Assembly (NCBI GenBank): GCA_947561395.2 | Contig: OX387184.1 | Span: 42,522,766 to 42,586,765 of the forward strand | From: Buxus sempervirens | Lineage: Eukaryota; Streptophyta; Magnoliopsida; Buxales; Buxaceae | Direction of reading: 5' to 3' | Length of the DNA stretch: 64,000 nt | Shown here: positions 12,137 to 24,179 of the stretch, one piece after another | How the letters are laid out: every line of letters starts with the position of its first letter | How positions within the stretch are numbered: position 1 is the stretch's first letter | Position numbers and translations under genes: made by a program | Notes under the pieces: generated by a model | The model's database searches: none | What the model was told of the DNA's origin: nothing | Seen by the model: the letters and a program-made list of their open reading frames with translations, nothing else

Positions 12137-14640
12137 CATCTTGTAATGTTGTTGGTGGTGTTGTGTCATATGCATAAGTTTTCTTTAAATCTGAAAATTT
12201 TATTTGATGTTATATTAGTTAATGTTGTGATGTTGTGTTTCATCTCTGAGCACTGTTTTGGACTGCACATTATAGGTAATGGAATGCTATTAATTGGGTT
12301 GTTAAGCATTCCTTATGGGGTGTTATTATGATATTTTTCGTTTGGACCGTTATGAGATTTGGAATTTGGATCATGGGTGAGTTTGGAACAGCTAAAAATG
12401 AAAGTTCTTGGCTGATTGTGCTTTAGATTGTTGGCTAGGTCACATATTTGCTTCAATATTAGTATAAAGCATGGATTGATTAGTGTTGATGAAGCATTGT
12501 TTTTCCTTTAAAATTTGAAATTCTCAACTTAGTATTTGTTATGATGGTGTGTATTGTTGTTATGGAAAGTCTGGCACTTTGGTTGGTGAAAATCCCAAGG
12601 GAGCACTTGCGTTATACACAGTATAGAAGAATTTTCAAAGTATAGGTGTTGGGTGTATAACTCAACTGAAACACTAATGGATCAATTGGAATTGTCAGGG
12701 AGGTATAAGTGGACCAATTTGATAACTCAATATGAAGACTAATTTGACTGTACTTTATTAGCATCACAAACTATAATGAGAGGTAAGCATTAAGAAAATA
12801 AAGGTAATTTTTAAATCCAGTCAAAAGCTATGCTCTTCAAAAATAATGAAATATTTTCCTAAATTCTGTTCAATTAAGCTTCATTTAAAAATTGTCACCT
12901 TCTTCTTAAATGTTTTTCTAAATTCTCTGAAGTTTTTCTGTGTTATTAATGTTTTCTACAATATATTAACCAATATTTCCTTATTTTGCAAGGATCAACA
13001 TACCTAACTAGATTAGAAAACCCCGACCATATGTAGATTTTCCTAAAAAAAAATTAATACCCTAATCAATCAATTTAGGATTTCGATTGAGCCTTAATAA
13101 TGGGATTTAACCAAATCAATACAGAAATAAACCATATTAAATTAATAAGAATATCCCTCATGTGAAAAAACAAAAGGATAAACAAATAATAGCTTCATAA
13201 TGTCACAACACTAATAAGGTTTAAAAATTCAATCATATAAACCCTCCTGAAGCTTTAAAATATCACCAGAAGATTAGGGTTCAATAAATTCTAATAGCTA
13301 TATCAAACCTAATCAACTTTTTAACAATTCCAGCAAGGTAAATGCAAAGCATTAACCACAACAGCTTGAACATAAACAGAAACAATACTGATTTTAGGCA
13401 GACTTTCACAGAAAATATTCTCAACTTTACTGTCTTTTCAACTTTCCTTCACCTTTGAAAGGAAATGTTTTGTATGTTTGGACAGAAATATCATTGTTTT
13501 TCTTTTTTCATTTAAAAAGCTTTGTTTTACATGTCCCATGCTTTCCTCCGTCAAAACAGCTAAAATGTGATGAAAATTCGTATTCCATTTTCTTTTCCCT
13601 CAAATTATGCCTAATTAAATGTGGCATAGAGTATGATTTACATTCATAATCACTGGTTTTAAACAATTAAAACCCTACGCTGTAATGCTCCCTTACTTAT
13701 AAAAAAAAAAAAACTTTTAACAGCATAAAAACCACTAAGAAAGCCCCTTAAAACCATAACAAAATGTCTGTAATTGAAACCCTAAGAAAGCCCTTCTAAA
13801 AGCGATAGAAATGTCCTACTACTGCATTAAACGTACCTCAGTGAATGAGTTACAATAATCCGAGATGTTTATTCAATGGCCATGATATGATACTGATCTA
13901 GTACTCAGTGCTGCTTTATTGCTCAGAGACACCACTAAAATACTTAAAAAAGCTGTTGTTGTGACTGAAAATACTCATATTATATGCTTTGAAGACTGAA
14001 GTACTAGTAAGGCTCAAAAAACTTGTAACATTGGCCAAAGAAAGGCCAGTGCAGTTGTTGCCATATGGGGTATGGACATAAGTCAGAGGAATGAAGTTGA
14101 AAGTAAAAATGATGGGATTATAATGTTAAAAGCACCCATTTTGTTAATGACATCCACAGACTAACTCGAGGCCGAGGAGGTTATTGTAAATTCAGAAAAT
14201 GTAAGGACTAACTTGAATTGTTAGATATGTTGAGGGTACAAGTGTAATTTACCCTAATAATGATGCCAGATGCTAATTGAAACAACTATAAATAGAATGG
14301 GCAGGCCAAAGTTGGAGAATTTACTGAATATGTTAATTGCAAAACCAAACATATCAAATATCTTTAATATAATGTTGGGCTAATGCATCATATCAGAAGA
14401 TACACATCCTTTAGAAAAAGAGAGACAACAGAAAACTAACCCAGGCTTAAAACAGGTGATTACCTGGTCAAGATTCTTGGAAGAAGCATAAACAAAAGCA
14501 ATTCATTAACAGCATATAAAACTCCAAAAGTGTCGTCAAGCATGTTTACAAAGCAGGATATAAATTCCATGTCTTCTAGACAAGCAAAGCGGGAGCAAGT
14601 ATTATGTGATGTGACTATATATATTTCATTAAGGTAAAAA
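12131..14640. other. Intergenic or intronic DNA without recognised genes
   Basis: AT-rich DNA with short frames only. If the NTF2-like gene on the minus strand has a final exon, it should lie here or further toward position 1. I searched for codons of the expected GVTW/WLLQ-type C-terminal motif and found none. Confidence 0.35.
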
Positions 14641-14651
14641 CTGCAATGTAC

Positions 14652-14703
14652 CAGAGTTGTCTCTCCAGGCTTGATAAAAGGTTCCACAGTGTCTCGCCCA
14701 TAA
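14652..14703 (-). CDS. NTF2-like protein gene, exon 4
   Basis: A TTAAATGCAG acceptor is followed by bases completing an isoleucine codon split from exon 3, then YGRDTVEPFIKPGETTL, ending at a CTG|GTACAT donor in phase 0. This is the last beta-strand region of the SnoaL/NTF2 fold. If the donor is ignored the frame runs on to a stop near 14460, but that tail (HCSFYLNEIYIV and onward) looks like intron translation. The family normally has about 20-25 more residues, which I could not find. Either the final exon lies elsewhere in the window unrecognised, or the gene is truncated. Confidence 0.75.
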
Positions 14704-14960
14704 CTGCATTTAATATGCATCAGAATATTACTAAAAGATAAAAATAAGGAATCAGTACAACTATTTCAATCTCACTACTCAAAATAAGAAATTCTTCTAC
14801 CCTTTACATAATATAAAATAAAACCACAATATAACTAGCACTGAAATAACAATACATCTAAAGTGGTTGACAAAGGCCAATATATTCTACTAATAGCCTA
14901 TTGTGTGCACTAATGATTATAATAACTCAAAATATTCAAGGTGATTAAAGAATTATCAAT

Positions 14961-15185
14961 TTAATCTTGTACAGTAAAAGGAAACATATGCAATGAGTTG
15001 TCAAGGTGCATTCTATGGATTTTTGGAATCCAATTTGTTAGCAAAAAATCAGTTTCCAAGTAACATTGTGCAGGGACACCTTCAATGATGACAGGTTGCA
15101 CATGTATCCAATGTCTGGAACTTACACTCTCTAGCACCTCAGAGATGCAGTGGTACAGCTCATGAATAGCCATCACAGGTTGCAC
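14961..15185 (-). CDS. Unassigned ORF inside intron 3 of the NTF2-like gene
   Basis: A 74-codon minus-strand frame between exons 3 and 4 encodes a protein-like sequence with the words AIHELYHCISEVLESV, WIHVQPVIIEGVPAQCYLE and LLTNWIPKIHRMH. I do not recognise the family and see no good splice sites at the homology limits. It may be a fragment of an old transposon-borne gene or an exon of an overlapping gene. Confidence 0.2.
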   Translation of the reverse strand: MQPVMAIHELYHCISEVLESVSSRHWIHVQPVIIEGVPAQCYLETDFLLTNWIPKIHRMHLDNSLHMFPFTVQD

Positions 15186-16209
15186 AAATTATAAAATAGG
15201 ATTTCATTGCCCAGCCATCCATTTGGCCAGAATTTGTGATTGGCACTCCATAATGTCTTCATGCTTGGTAGGTTCAATAACTGTCACTCTTCTAGTAGTT
15301 TAGGTTTAGGTGGTGTGATTGGTACACTCTTGGTGCACAGCTGTGTACCTGATTTTATTTAGCTTTTAATTAATATAATATCCATCACTGATAAAATAAA
15401 ATAAAATAAAATAACTGCCACTCTCTATAAGGAATGTGGATTTGGATAGGGGAGGTCATTGCTTGCTTTTGTTCACCAAGTCTATTAGGGATGTTCTTCC
15501 ATTTCTGATGCCTTAAATCATGCTCTAGATTGAGAATTTAACTCTTATTACACACAACTGAATACTAGAAAGTACATCAACAGTACCATTTCACCCACCA
15601 TAAACATAATAATAATGATACAACTAGGTAAGAAGCTCTAATAGAAAAAATCTTCCTTATCTTTGAATATATATATATCAAGGGCTTTTCAACTTGAGCT
15701 GAAAACAAGTTTGACACCTTTAGGGCAACAGAAACAGAATCCATTGACGGTGCAGCTAACCTTGTGAGTGCCCTATGGCAAAAGTTTCACTTTGATCTAA
15801 CAGAGAATACCAATTCTTGGTGACAACTTACCTCACCAAAAGTCAGGTACTAACATGTAATTACTTCCAACCTAGGTACAATTTCATCAGGATAACTGAT
15901 TCAATACTGGGCCCATGTTTCGTGTTCATGTTTGTCTAACCGATTGATAGTTATCTTTTGTAAAACTCAGTTCACAAGCTATTCTATATCTCTATGTTTC
16001 ATCGTAAAGAGGTATCCAAGATGAAGAGATTTAATTCAGACCATCCTATATATTCATGCTAGCAAGTGCAGCCTCAACTAATCCCTATAAAAGTAATCTC
16101 CTCTACCAAATGATGAGTAAGTTGTTAATTACAACTATGAAAGGATGCCATTTAAAAACATTCAGCTATTCTAGAAAATATATCTTTGGTAAATGAAACT
16201 AAAACTTAC

Positions 16210-16291
16210 ATTATTTGCCGCTTCCCATTGACTACTTCCAAGCGATAAAAGCTGCACCCTTTGCTAAATGGAAAAGGCTTTCCTTGCCATT
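16210..16291 (-). CDS. NTF2-like protein gene, exon 3
   Basis: An AATAACAG acceptor precedes AA, which completes a GAA codon begun in exon 2. Then come WQGKPFPFSKGCSFYRLE and VVNGKRQI, closing with AT|GTAAGT in phase 2. The words PFSKGCSFY and NGKRQI form the central strands of the NTF2-like cone. Both junctions preserve frame exactly. Confidence 0.92.
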
Positions 16292-16404
16292 CTGTTATTG
16301 CAACCATTTTTAGTTATGCTAGTGAAGCTAAAAAAGACAATTAATATTCACAAGGTACAAGAGGGGGTGGGAGGAGGAATAAAACTGAAACTTTTTCAAC
16401 ATAC

Positions 16405-16519
16405 CCATATGCCATGTAAGGCCAACTGCCGAGAAATCATCATCCGATATGTCATCAATAACAAATTGCAGGTCTGTACTAACATAATCAGTGAACTTCT
16501 TGAAGAAATCTAGGATGGC
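16405..16519 (-). CDS. NTF2-like protein gene, exon 2
   Basis: The exon lies between a TTTAATGCAG acceptor and a GTATGT donor and encodes AILDFFKKFTDYVSTDLQFV then IDDISDDDFSAVGLTWHM plus the first base of a Glu codon. DFFKKF and LQFVIDDI correspond to the helix-to-strand transition of the SnoaL/NTF2 fold. Exon 1 ends in phase 0 at GRR, so the join reads FVGRR-AILDFF. Confidence 0.93.
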
Positions 16520-16875
16520 CTGCATTAAATTTGAAACTGAGTCAGAAGTCTGAGAAAGAAAGAATTTTAAAAAAACATTAAAAAAAAAAAAAAGAAGAAG
16601 AAGAAGAGAGATTTTGCAATTACAGATTTGCTTCGTCCACACTTATGCGCAGGTTGGAAGCACCATGGTTATATTGAATTTAAACCCCTCTTTTGTTAAG
16701 TGATCCCAGAATCAATAGAATTTGGCAGTACTAGCTTACTTCTTTAGTTTTTCACTTATCAATAACTAAATAGATAATTTATTAATGCATCAAACAAGGC
16801 AAAGAAAAAGCCTTTCATAATGAAGTTAAGAAAAGACAGAAAAAACACAGGAACAACCAAATTTTACAACTGTAA

Positions 16876-17640
16876 TTTTTTTTTTTTTTTTTGGTTGAAA
16901 TCCCAAAGACCCAAAGAGAGTCAATAGGGAACTAAATGGGGAGGAAATGTTAATGCAAAACCATGACCCGTATATTAAGAACAAAAAGACAAATACATGA
17001 AGAGGGGGACATAGAATCTTACCCCTAAAGAAAATAAGATATCATTTGGGAGAACGCACATGAGGAAACCCAAGATTATCAAGTCTAGCGCAGCCCATAA
17101 ATTTTCTAGAAAGCAAAGCTTGATGAGAGAAAAAAAAATAGTAGAAAAAGGAAGAGCCCTTCTTAAGTTAACAAGTCAACCACCAAATTTGTGTCTCTAT
17201 AAACATGAGTAATTTGAATTTTGAAATCTTGGAAGGGGTGATAAGATGTCATGCCACCAATAAAGAAGATGCCATATAGGAGAAGCCAATTCACAAACCC
17301 ATTTTTTTAAAAGCAAGGAATTCGTCTCAATCCATATTTGATACATCCCCAAAGAACAACATAAGTTGAGCCCATCCAAAAGAACACAGGTCTTGGCAAC
17401 AATGTTAGAACATAACTTATGATGACCATCATATTCATACCCTAAGAAGCAGGAAAAATTCTTTTTGATAAACTGAATGAGGAATATCTAAAGCAGAAAT
17501 AAGATAAATGGGCTTCAGAACATGTTGAACCACGGTAAGCCATCCTCCACGAGATAGCAATCTATGATTCCAATCACAGAGTTTAAGCTGAATATTGGCT
17601 AATAACTCTTGAAAGAGGAGATCCACTGTGGACAATGTAA
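16876..17640 (-). mobile_element. L1-type LINE 3' fragment (RT end and RNase H)
   Basis: The minus-strand translation gives LLANIQLKLCDWNHRLLSRG and WLTVVQHVLKPIYLISALDI (about 17500-17620), the conserved C-terminal reverse transcriptase region of plant L1-type LINEs. Further along come DGLNLCCSLGMYQIWIETNS and LLLKKWV (17250-17376), which match the plant LINE RNase H region. A T-run on the plus strand at 16876-16892 is the poly(A) tail of the minus-strand element, in the correct place. The copy is 5'-truncated, as is usual for LINEs, has stops, and lies in sense in intron 1 of the NTF2-like gene. Confidence 0.85.
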
Positions 17641-18039
17641 ATAGGAGCTCACAAATAGTTAAAAGGAAAAGCCCTTGTGATTAAGGCCAAGAGAACTTTC
17701 AGTCAAATGAATCCTAGCAGAAGAGGCCTTCTTAAGAAACAAAAAATTTTGGCTCTTGGAATTATTAATCATTTATAAGAAGTAAGTAGATTCTGACTTC
17801 TTATTACCAAACAATTTTTCTACTTCACAAAAGTAGAAAACTTATTTTCAAAATTCACTTTTTGACTTATGAAAAGTTATACCAAACGAGGCCTAAACTA
17901 CTGCCTTTAAAAAGGTAAAACAATCCAAAAATTAATGAAATTAAGCATATAAACTTGGTAACCTTAATTGTTATGTTAAAGATGAGAGGTTTATGTTACA
18001 CCCCACAAAATCTGAAGGTTGGCTAGTGTTATTTCAAAA

Positions 18040-18085
18040 ACATGAGAGGCAAACCTCAAGGGAGGTTTGTGTAATTTACCATTTA
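18040..18085. repeat. Fragment of a MULE-type MITE end
   Basis: The words CCTCAAGGGAGG and TGTAATTTACC match the terminal inverted repeat of the complete MITE at 60500-60932. No partner end was found, so this is a remnant. Confidence 0.4.
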
Positions 18086-18114
18086 ACATAAACTCATTAA
18101 TAGTCATAATAATA

Positions 18115-18168
18115 GTACACATGCACATGTGCGCATGCACGCACACTAGCGCATGCACATACACATAT
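18115..18168. repeat. Alternating purine-pyrimidine tract
   Basis: CA/TG and GC steps alternate for about 50 bases (ACACATGCACATGTGCGCAT and onward), followed by a T-run. Such sequence can adopt Z-DNA. A similar, shorter tract flanks the LTR at 36869. Confidence 0.6.
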
Positions 18169-18398
18169 CTTTTTTTTTTTGAAACTTGGGGTATCCGGGC
18201 AGCTATAATTATAAAAGAACAAAAGCAGGTCATATTTTTTGTTTAGTCGTTTGTCTTTTAGCTAATTTTGTTTGATAGTTTGTCTTTAGCTAAAGATTAC
18301 TATAAAAGTTAAGTCTTTCGTCTTCTTCCAAACCTAGAGATTAACATAATAAGTAAATTAGTTTTAAGTTATATTTTTTAAAAATAATACAGATTAAG

Positions 18399-21298
18399 TG
18401 TAAAATCCTGAATTTTTAATATTATTAAAAAGAATTTTATAAGTTTTATAAAATGATTAAGTGATGTGTTTGCGCAGAGAATGAAACATAGAGGTGATTT
18501 AGGAAATTTCAGATTAATCAAAAGGTGGAAATTTCAGGAAGTAAGGAATAGGGTTATTTTGGGAAATTTTTCAGAGATTTAATGAAGGAAAATTTATAAA
18601 TTAAGGTAAGCAGTTAGGTTGTGTTTAATTGATATTGTGGAAATGCATAGAAGCATGTGGTCTTGTGGTTTTAATTTACTAAAACTTGGATTGGTTGACC
18701 ATGTAGAACTTGGTGGAGTGGCTTAGCATATTAGCCAATAATTTCATTAAGTAGTTCAGATTGGAGGTTTGTAGGGTATTCGATGGTGGAGCACCTTGGG
18801 GATCATGAGGTTAAATCTAGTTGGGCAGCAACTATAAAATGGTGGGAATTTTTAGTGGTTCGTTTGGATCATTTGGGAGACCTAAAATTTTCTAGAGAAT
18901 TGGAGAAGAAGAAGATTGTAAAGAAGCTTGAGAGCAGATCTGAGTTGAAGAGAGGAAAAGAAATTCTCATGTTCTAATGTTGCTGTGGTAGGTTAGAGGA
19001 ATTCGATTTCAAGTTGGATCAATGGGGAGACAACAAAGAATATGTTCGAATCAACTTAGAATTTAGATAAGGAAGGCTTATTTGTGAATTTCGTATTAAT
19101 TATAGTAATCAAAGAGATCTGTTTAATGTTAATCAGATCTGGAAAATAATGGTTGGTTTTTGGATATTTCAGTCGTCTAATAGAGATTTGATTAGACTTG
19201 ATTGAGAGGATTCAGATTTGGAGGATCAGAAGCATCAGGAGCTGGATTAGAACTAATATCAGGTAAGTAGCACCCTTCTAACTGAAACTATTGCATTATT
19301 TCCGTCTGGTTTGAGATGAACATGCTTCGGGAATAAAAGTGACGAAAATTATTGATTTAAGAGAAGCATTGTTAAATTAAAGTTAAAAGCAAGGATTTGT
19401 GTTCTAAAGAAGTTGTAAAATACTTAGAAAGAGTTTAGAACAATTAAAAATAGGATAGAAAAGGTGAATTCAGATTTACAGAATCTCCAAAGTTTGCAAT
19501 CTGGAAAATTCCTAGGATCGCTCAACCCCGTGCTCAAGCGCAGGGTCGAGCAATCATACTATTTTTCAAGAACAAACCACGCACTAGAGGCCGCTCGAGC
19601 GGTCCTCTTTAGCGATCTAATATAGAGATTATTTAATTTAAGTAATTATATAAGGGACGCTCAACCACGTTGCTTGAGCGCCCAGTTCAGAGAATATGAT
19701 TTCTAGCATTTTAGGGTAATTTCAATTATGGAATCATTTTAAATAAAATTTAAAGTATGTACAAATAAGATTAAGGTGTTTAGAATGTGTTCCCACTGGA
19801 ATCATATTAAAATTCAATTTATTAAAGATTTTGGGTACATTCTACTGAAATAGGTTTTTGAGAGACTTTTGGTTCCAAATTTCAATAGAATGACTTTTTT
19901 ATGATTCCACCTCTTGTAACATCTCTTTAAGATCATTTCTAAAGTTATTTCAAAGCCTGATTGTATCCAGGAACTTAGAATTAAAGTTTAGCCTATTATT
20001 TCATATATTTAGTCTATTTTGAGTTGTAATTCGGGTTGTAAGTTCCGTAAAAGATTGCAAAGGTTTTTAAAAGATTATTCTCTGTTGCTACAAGTGTATT
20101 TGATCTTATTTAATGTACTTGAAATTCTGAGAATGTATTTCTGAACAATTTTTTGGAATTTTGTGAATTTGAGTTCTATTTGTATTGTTTTGAACTAGTT
20201 TAACCTCGTTTTGGAAACTTGCATTGATTTCAATTATCATGAACTATTTCCATCGATTTGAAATTTATATGATTTCTGAAATTGAGATTTGATTTCTGGT
20301 TTGGTTTTCCTCCATATACTTGGAGAGATGGATTGAGATGCCCATGTACTTGGGTAGATATTATACCTCCATGCAATCGAGGATGCCCCATGTAATTGGG
20401 ATGATAATACCTCTGTGTACTCAAAGATGTCTCGTGTACTCGGGAAGAGATGATTAAGATTGAGACAGGTTGTACTTGCTGGACATCGTACTTGTTTTGT
20501 TTTAGAGTCTAGTGGGCATAGCTCGATATGAATCCATTTAGGAGCAAGATAATGAAAAGGAATGTGCTTTGCTAGGTGTAATTCTTTGTTCGTGCACGCG
20601 TTTCCGCCGTGTACTCGGTGAAGCCTTCTCTGTACTGGTGGGCTACGACTCTCCCTTATTTTATCGTGTACTCAGACTATGATTGGATAGTACATGCCAA
20701 CCCAATACTGTACTAAATAGGTTCTCTCGCAATAAGACAATGATCGTGTAGTTAGCTTCGCACATAAACCAGGAAGTGGCATAGTAGACATTGATGTTAC
20801 CCTAGTTAAATGCAATCTTATTTTATGAGTCATGCTGTGACATTGATTTCTGATCGATACTACTGATTTGATTTACATGATGGATTATTCGTGTTTATCT
20901 CATATTGATTGCTGGATTTATGTTGGATTATTCGGATTATTGGCGTTATCGTCACTGCTATATATGATTTATAACTGATCCATGCTTTAGGACTGTTAAA
21001 AAAATTGCATTTAAGCATGCATGTGCTATTTGATGAGATATTCATAGCTCATTCGATTTTGTTTTGTTTTCAAATTGTGGTGAGGCGATACTCAAATGGT
21101 AAATACTGCTTGGATCATGTGAGTTCAAACTTGAAATATGGTATATTATATTGTTTCGGAAATTGTAGTTTACTTTGATATTATGATATTTATTCTATTC
21201 ATGTTTTTCTTCACTCTGATACATAAATCCTGTTGATTAACTAACTCTTCGGAGATGAGTTACAGTTTCATTACGTAACTCAAATCCGGGGTGTTACA
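18399..21298 (+). mobile_element. Solo LTR, family B (2,900 bp)
   Basis: It starts TGTAAAATCCTGAATTTTT and ends CCGGGGTGTTACA. It is flanked by a perfect 5 bp target duplication TTAAG (18394-18398 and 21299-21303), which fixes both ends. Internal modules are a TATA box (CTATAAAATGG, about 18833), donor-like AGGTAAGTAGCACCC (19261-19275), a GC island with GCTCGAGCGGTC (19510-19690), an array of TGTACTTGG/TGTACTCGG units (20310-20450), GCATAGCTCGATATGAATCC (near 20516), a GAGATATTCATAGCTC hairpin (21035-21050) and TTTTGTTTTCAAAT (21062-21076). It has no coding capacity. A second, nested copy is at 47206-55279. Confidence 0.93.
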
Positions 21299-22325
21299 TT
21301 AAGCTACCTATTATCCATAATTATAAAATAGTTAAACTTTTTTTTAAGTCCTTTTTAGATATTTGAAATTTTTTGATAAAATAAAAAAATGTTATCCATT
21401 CAGATAATTGACTTCATTAAGGTTAAATAGTCCTAATTCCAACAAAAATGAATCTGATTAAACCACTATGCTATGTTTCGATGCCAGAAGAATATAAAAA
21501 AATGTATGGAAAGTAAAAATTTCCCACATCCAGAAAGCATTTGATCACTCAAAACATAAAAGAACAAGTAGGAACTATTCTTGCTGTAAGAAAACAAGAT
21601 AACAAAAATCTTTATTTTTGTTTCTCTTTCAAAAGATGTGATTTTTCATATTGAGAGACGATGGGGCCCATTCCTTTAGTTAGTCTTCATGTCTTTTTAT
21701 TTTCTTAAATAGATTTCCCGCATTTTCACATCCAAACACAACCTTAGCTAGTAGTTGATATAATGGGGTTGTAGATGTTACAAAACACAAAATCTGAAAG
21801 CAGCTGAATATTAATATGAAAACATAAATACAACTACTTTTGCTCAACCTCAAAGGAGGATTATTCAAAATTATCCTATTAACTAACACTATAAGGAATA
21901 TCCTATATTAACTAAAGTCAATCATGAGGCCAACAAAAATGAATTCAAAATGATGATTTTGCCCCTCTTTGTTTATATGCATAATTATAGATCTTTAAGT
22001 GAATAGTGGACAAAAAAGGGTAACTTATTGAGTGAACAAAATGTCTTCAATGAACTTATATTTAAAAAGTATATCAAAATAAATAATAAATAATCTTAAC
22101 TTCGATATGGTGCTAAAATATATATTGTATGGTTCTAAAGACTATGTTTTATGTCGTCAGAGCAAGATGCAATGTTTTTATTATTTTTGTTCAATACGAC
22201 AAAATTAAAAAAAAAAAAAAATAGGAGTTCTACCTTGCCCTACAAAATCATTCCCTTAGCAGTACCAACTCCCAAAAAGAAAATGCAGCAATGGTAGCCT
22301 CCATTTATAGCCATAGTTTTAAATT

Positions 22326-22756
22326 GAGAAAATTATGAAAAAGGGCCACTTTTTAAAAATATTTATAAAAACAGTCTACTAAGATGTCGAATTACAGAAA
22401 AAGGTTACTTCTTGTCGATAATTATAAAAAAGTCCATCAAAATTAAATTATAAGATTACTTTTCAAAAATAATTAAATTTGAGGATCACTTTACTTGGGG
22501 CACAAGATCATTATATGTGGGATTCAAGCTTCTTACATGAGACATAAGTGCATTCTACGTGGGATATAAGCGCATCATATGTGAACACTAGCGTGTTTTG
22601 TCTATATTAAAATGACATTATTTTTTAATTATTTTTTAGAAGTGACCCTTTTGGTTGATTATTTTTAAAAAGTGACCCATTTTTGCAATTCAACATCTTA
22701 GTGGATTGTTTTTATAAATATTTTTAAAAAGTGACCCATTTTCATAATTTTCCCTC
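22326..22756. mobile_element. Fold-back MITE, copy 1
   Basis: The left arm reads GAAAATTATGAAAAAGGGCC and continues through ACTAAGATGTCGAATTAC. The right arm is its inverse (CAACATCTTAGTGG, then AGTGACCCATTTTCATAATT). The arms are about 70-100 bases and the unit about 430. No coding capacity and no clear target duplication. Confidence 0.75.
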
Positions 22757-22787
22757 TAGACCGTTGCCGATTTTTAGAAAAAAAAAT

Positions 22788-23237
22788 GGGGAAATTATGG
22801 AAAATGATCACTTTTGGCCAATTTTTATAAAAACATGCCACTAAGATGTCAAATTACAGAAAAGAGCCACTTTTTATCGATAATTAACTTGAAGGATCAC
22901 TTCTCAAAAATAATTAAAAAATAGTGTCATTTTATTATAGACAGACCGCACTGGAGTCCACTTATAATGCACTTGCATCCCACGTAAAATACGCTTATTT
23001 CCCATGTAAGATGAGCTTGTGTCCCATATAATAAATTTGAGTCCTGTGTATAATGAGATTTTGTCCCAAGAAAATAATCCTCAAATTTAAATATTTTTGA
23101 AAAGGGATCCTATAATTTAATTTCAACTGACATTTTTATAAATATCAACAAAAAGTGACCATTTTCTATAATTTGGGATGTTAGTGGCATGTTTTTATAA
23201 ATATCGATGAAAAGTGACCCTTTCCCGTAATTTTCCC
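22788..23237. mobile_element. Fold-back MITE, copy 2
   Basis: A second member of the family next to copy 1, starting GGGAAATTATGGAAAATG and ending CCCGTAATTTTCCC, with internal words CCACTAAGATGTC and ATGTTAGTGGCATG as inverted partners. It lies about 140 bases downstream of exon 1 of the NTF2-like gene, in its first intron. Confidence 0.75.
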
Positions 23238-23375
23238 AAAAAAATTTCTCTGAAAATTCTTCAACCAACCAAATAATCGAAATTCTACCAGATCAATATT
23301 TTCCAGGAAATGTAAAACTATGCTACGAGGAATAACCATAACAAGGAGAGGAAAGAAAAGAAGAAAGGATCATAC

Positions 23376-23753
23376 CCTGCGTCCGACAAATGGTCGAGTA
23401 AATACAAGATCCTCGTAAACGCAATTATCGGCTATGAGATTCTCCACGGAGGCCAGATCGTGGCGGTTAATCCCGCCGTAGAAATTTCTCACCACATCCG
23501 AACCGGAATCAATCGAAACTGACGAAGACCTTTCATCTCCTGCAGTTGTTACTGCTATTTTCGATGCCTGATGCTCCGGTGAAACCCTAATCAGGGTTTC
23601 TCGAGCTCTTCTTGTATACAGGCGGTGCTCCGTTAGGGCTTCAGCTGAAGTACCAGCCCTTGGAGTTGGAGAACAATCAACGAAACCAAGTTGGATTTTA
23701 CCATCGAAAGATGGGAAGAGAGATGCTGAGGATGGAAAAGAGGCACAATTCAT
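23376..23753 (-). CDS. NTF2/SnoaL-like family protein, probable plastid form, exon 1
   Basis: This is the start of the only confident host gene. The ATG at 23753 opens a 126-residue exon. Residues 1 to about 75 are rich in Ser, Arg and Ala and poor in acidic residues, as expected of a chloroplast transit peptide (inference). From about residue 82 the NTF2-like domain begins: SGSDVVRNFYGGINRHDLAS, then VENLIADNCVYEDLVFTRPF and VGRR. The donor is AGG|GTATGA, phase 0. Joined with exons 2-4 (16405-16519, 16210-16291, 14652-14703) it gives 209 residues, about 20-25 short of the family's usual size as I recall it. Plants have nuclear-encoded, plastid-predicted NTF2-like proteins of this form, whose biochemical role is not established. 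The short minus-strand leader and a divergent GA-rich stretch upstream (23760-24000) probably hold its promoter. Confidence 0.93.
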
Positions 23754-24132
23754 CGTCCGAAAACCCCTTTTCCTTCTGTTTTTCCAATTTACACAGAAGA
23801 CAGCTTCGGGGAATGCTCGGCAGTGTGTAGTTCTGGCTAAATTATAGATTTTCCTTTACACTAATTCAGATGAAAACGGAAGAAAGATTTGCTGATTGCT
23901 TGTGGGAGAATAATAAAGTTTTCTGATTCGAAAACAGCCACCCTAAAACCTCCTCGTACTGCAAAGCTTGCAATCAGGATTCATGAGAATTGTTGCCAGG
24001 AGTTCGTTAAAGTCCTTTGAATACGTATTAGTCCGATTAAGCAAAGACGAGAGATTCTATCGTTATAAAGTGTGAACGGGAGATTTTGGCCTAAAAAAAA
24101 ATTGCTTTTTTTTTTTTTTGGCAAATCATATA

Positions 24133-24160
24133 TCTATACTATATATTAAAGTAATTGCTT
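24133..24160 (+). mobile_element. Helitron-like 5' terminus
   Basis: TCTATACTATATATTAAAG preceded by A matches the well-known form of plant Helitron 5' ends (A|TCTATACTA...). A CTRR 3' end with a preceding hairpin was not located, so the extent of any element is unknown. Confidence 0.35.
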
Positions 24161-24179
24161 TGGCTGACATGGCAGCCTC

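Larger units (their letters stand above)
16520..23375 (-). other. Intron 1 of the NTF2-like gene, TE-filled
   Basis: The intron runs from the GTATGA donor after exon 1 to the TTTAATGCAG acceptor of exon 2 and is 6,856 bases long. It contains, in transcript order, two related MITEs, a 2.9 kb solo LTR inserted antisense to the gene, a purine/pyrimidine alternating tract, and a sense-oriented LINE 3' fragment. About two thirds of its length is attributable to these insertions. Confidence 0.85.
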
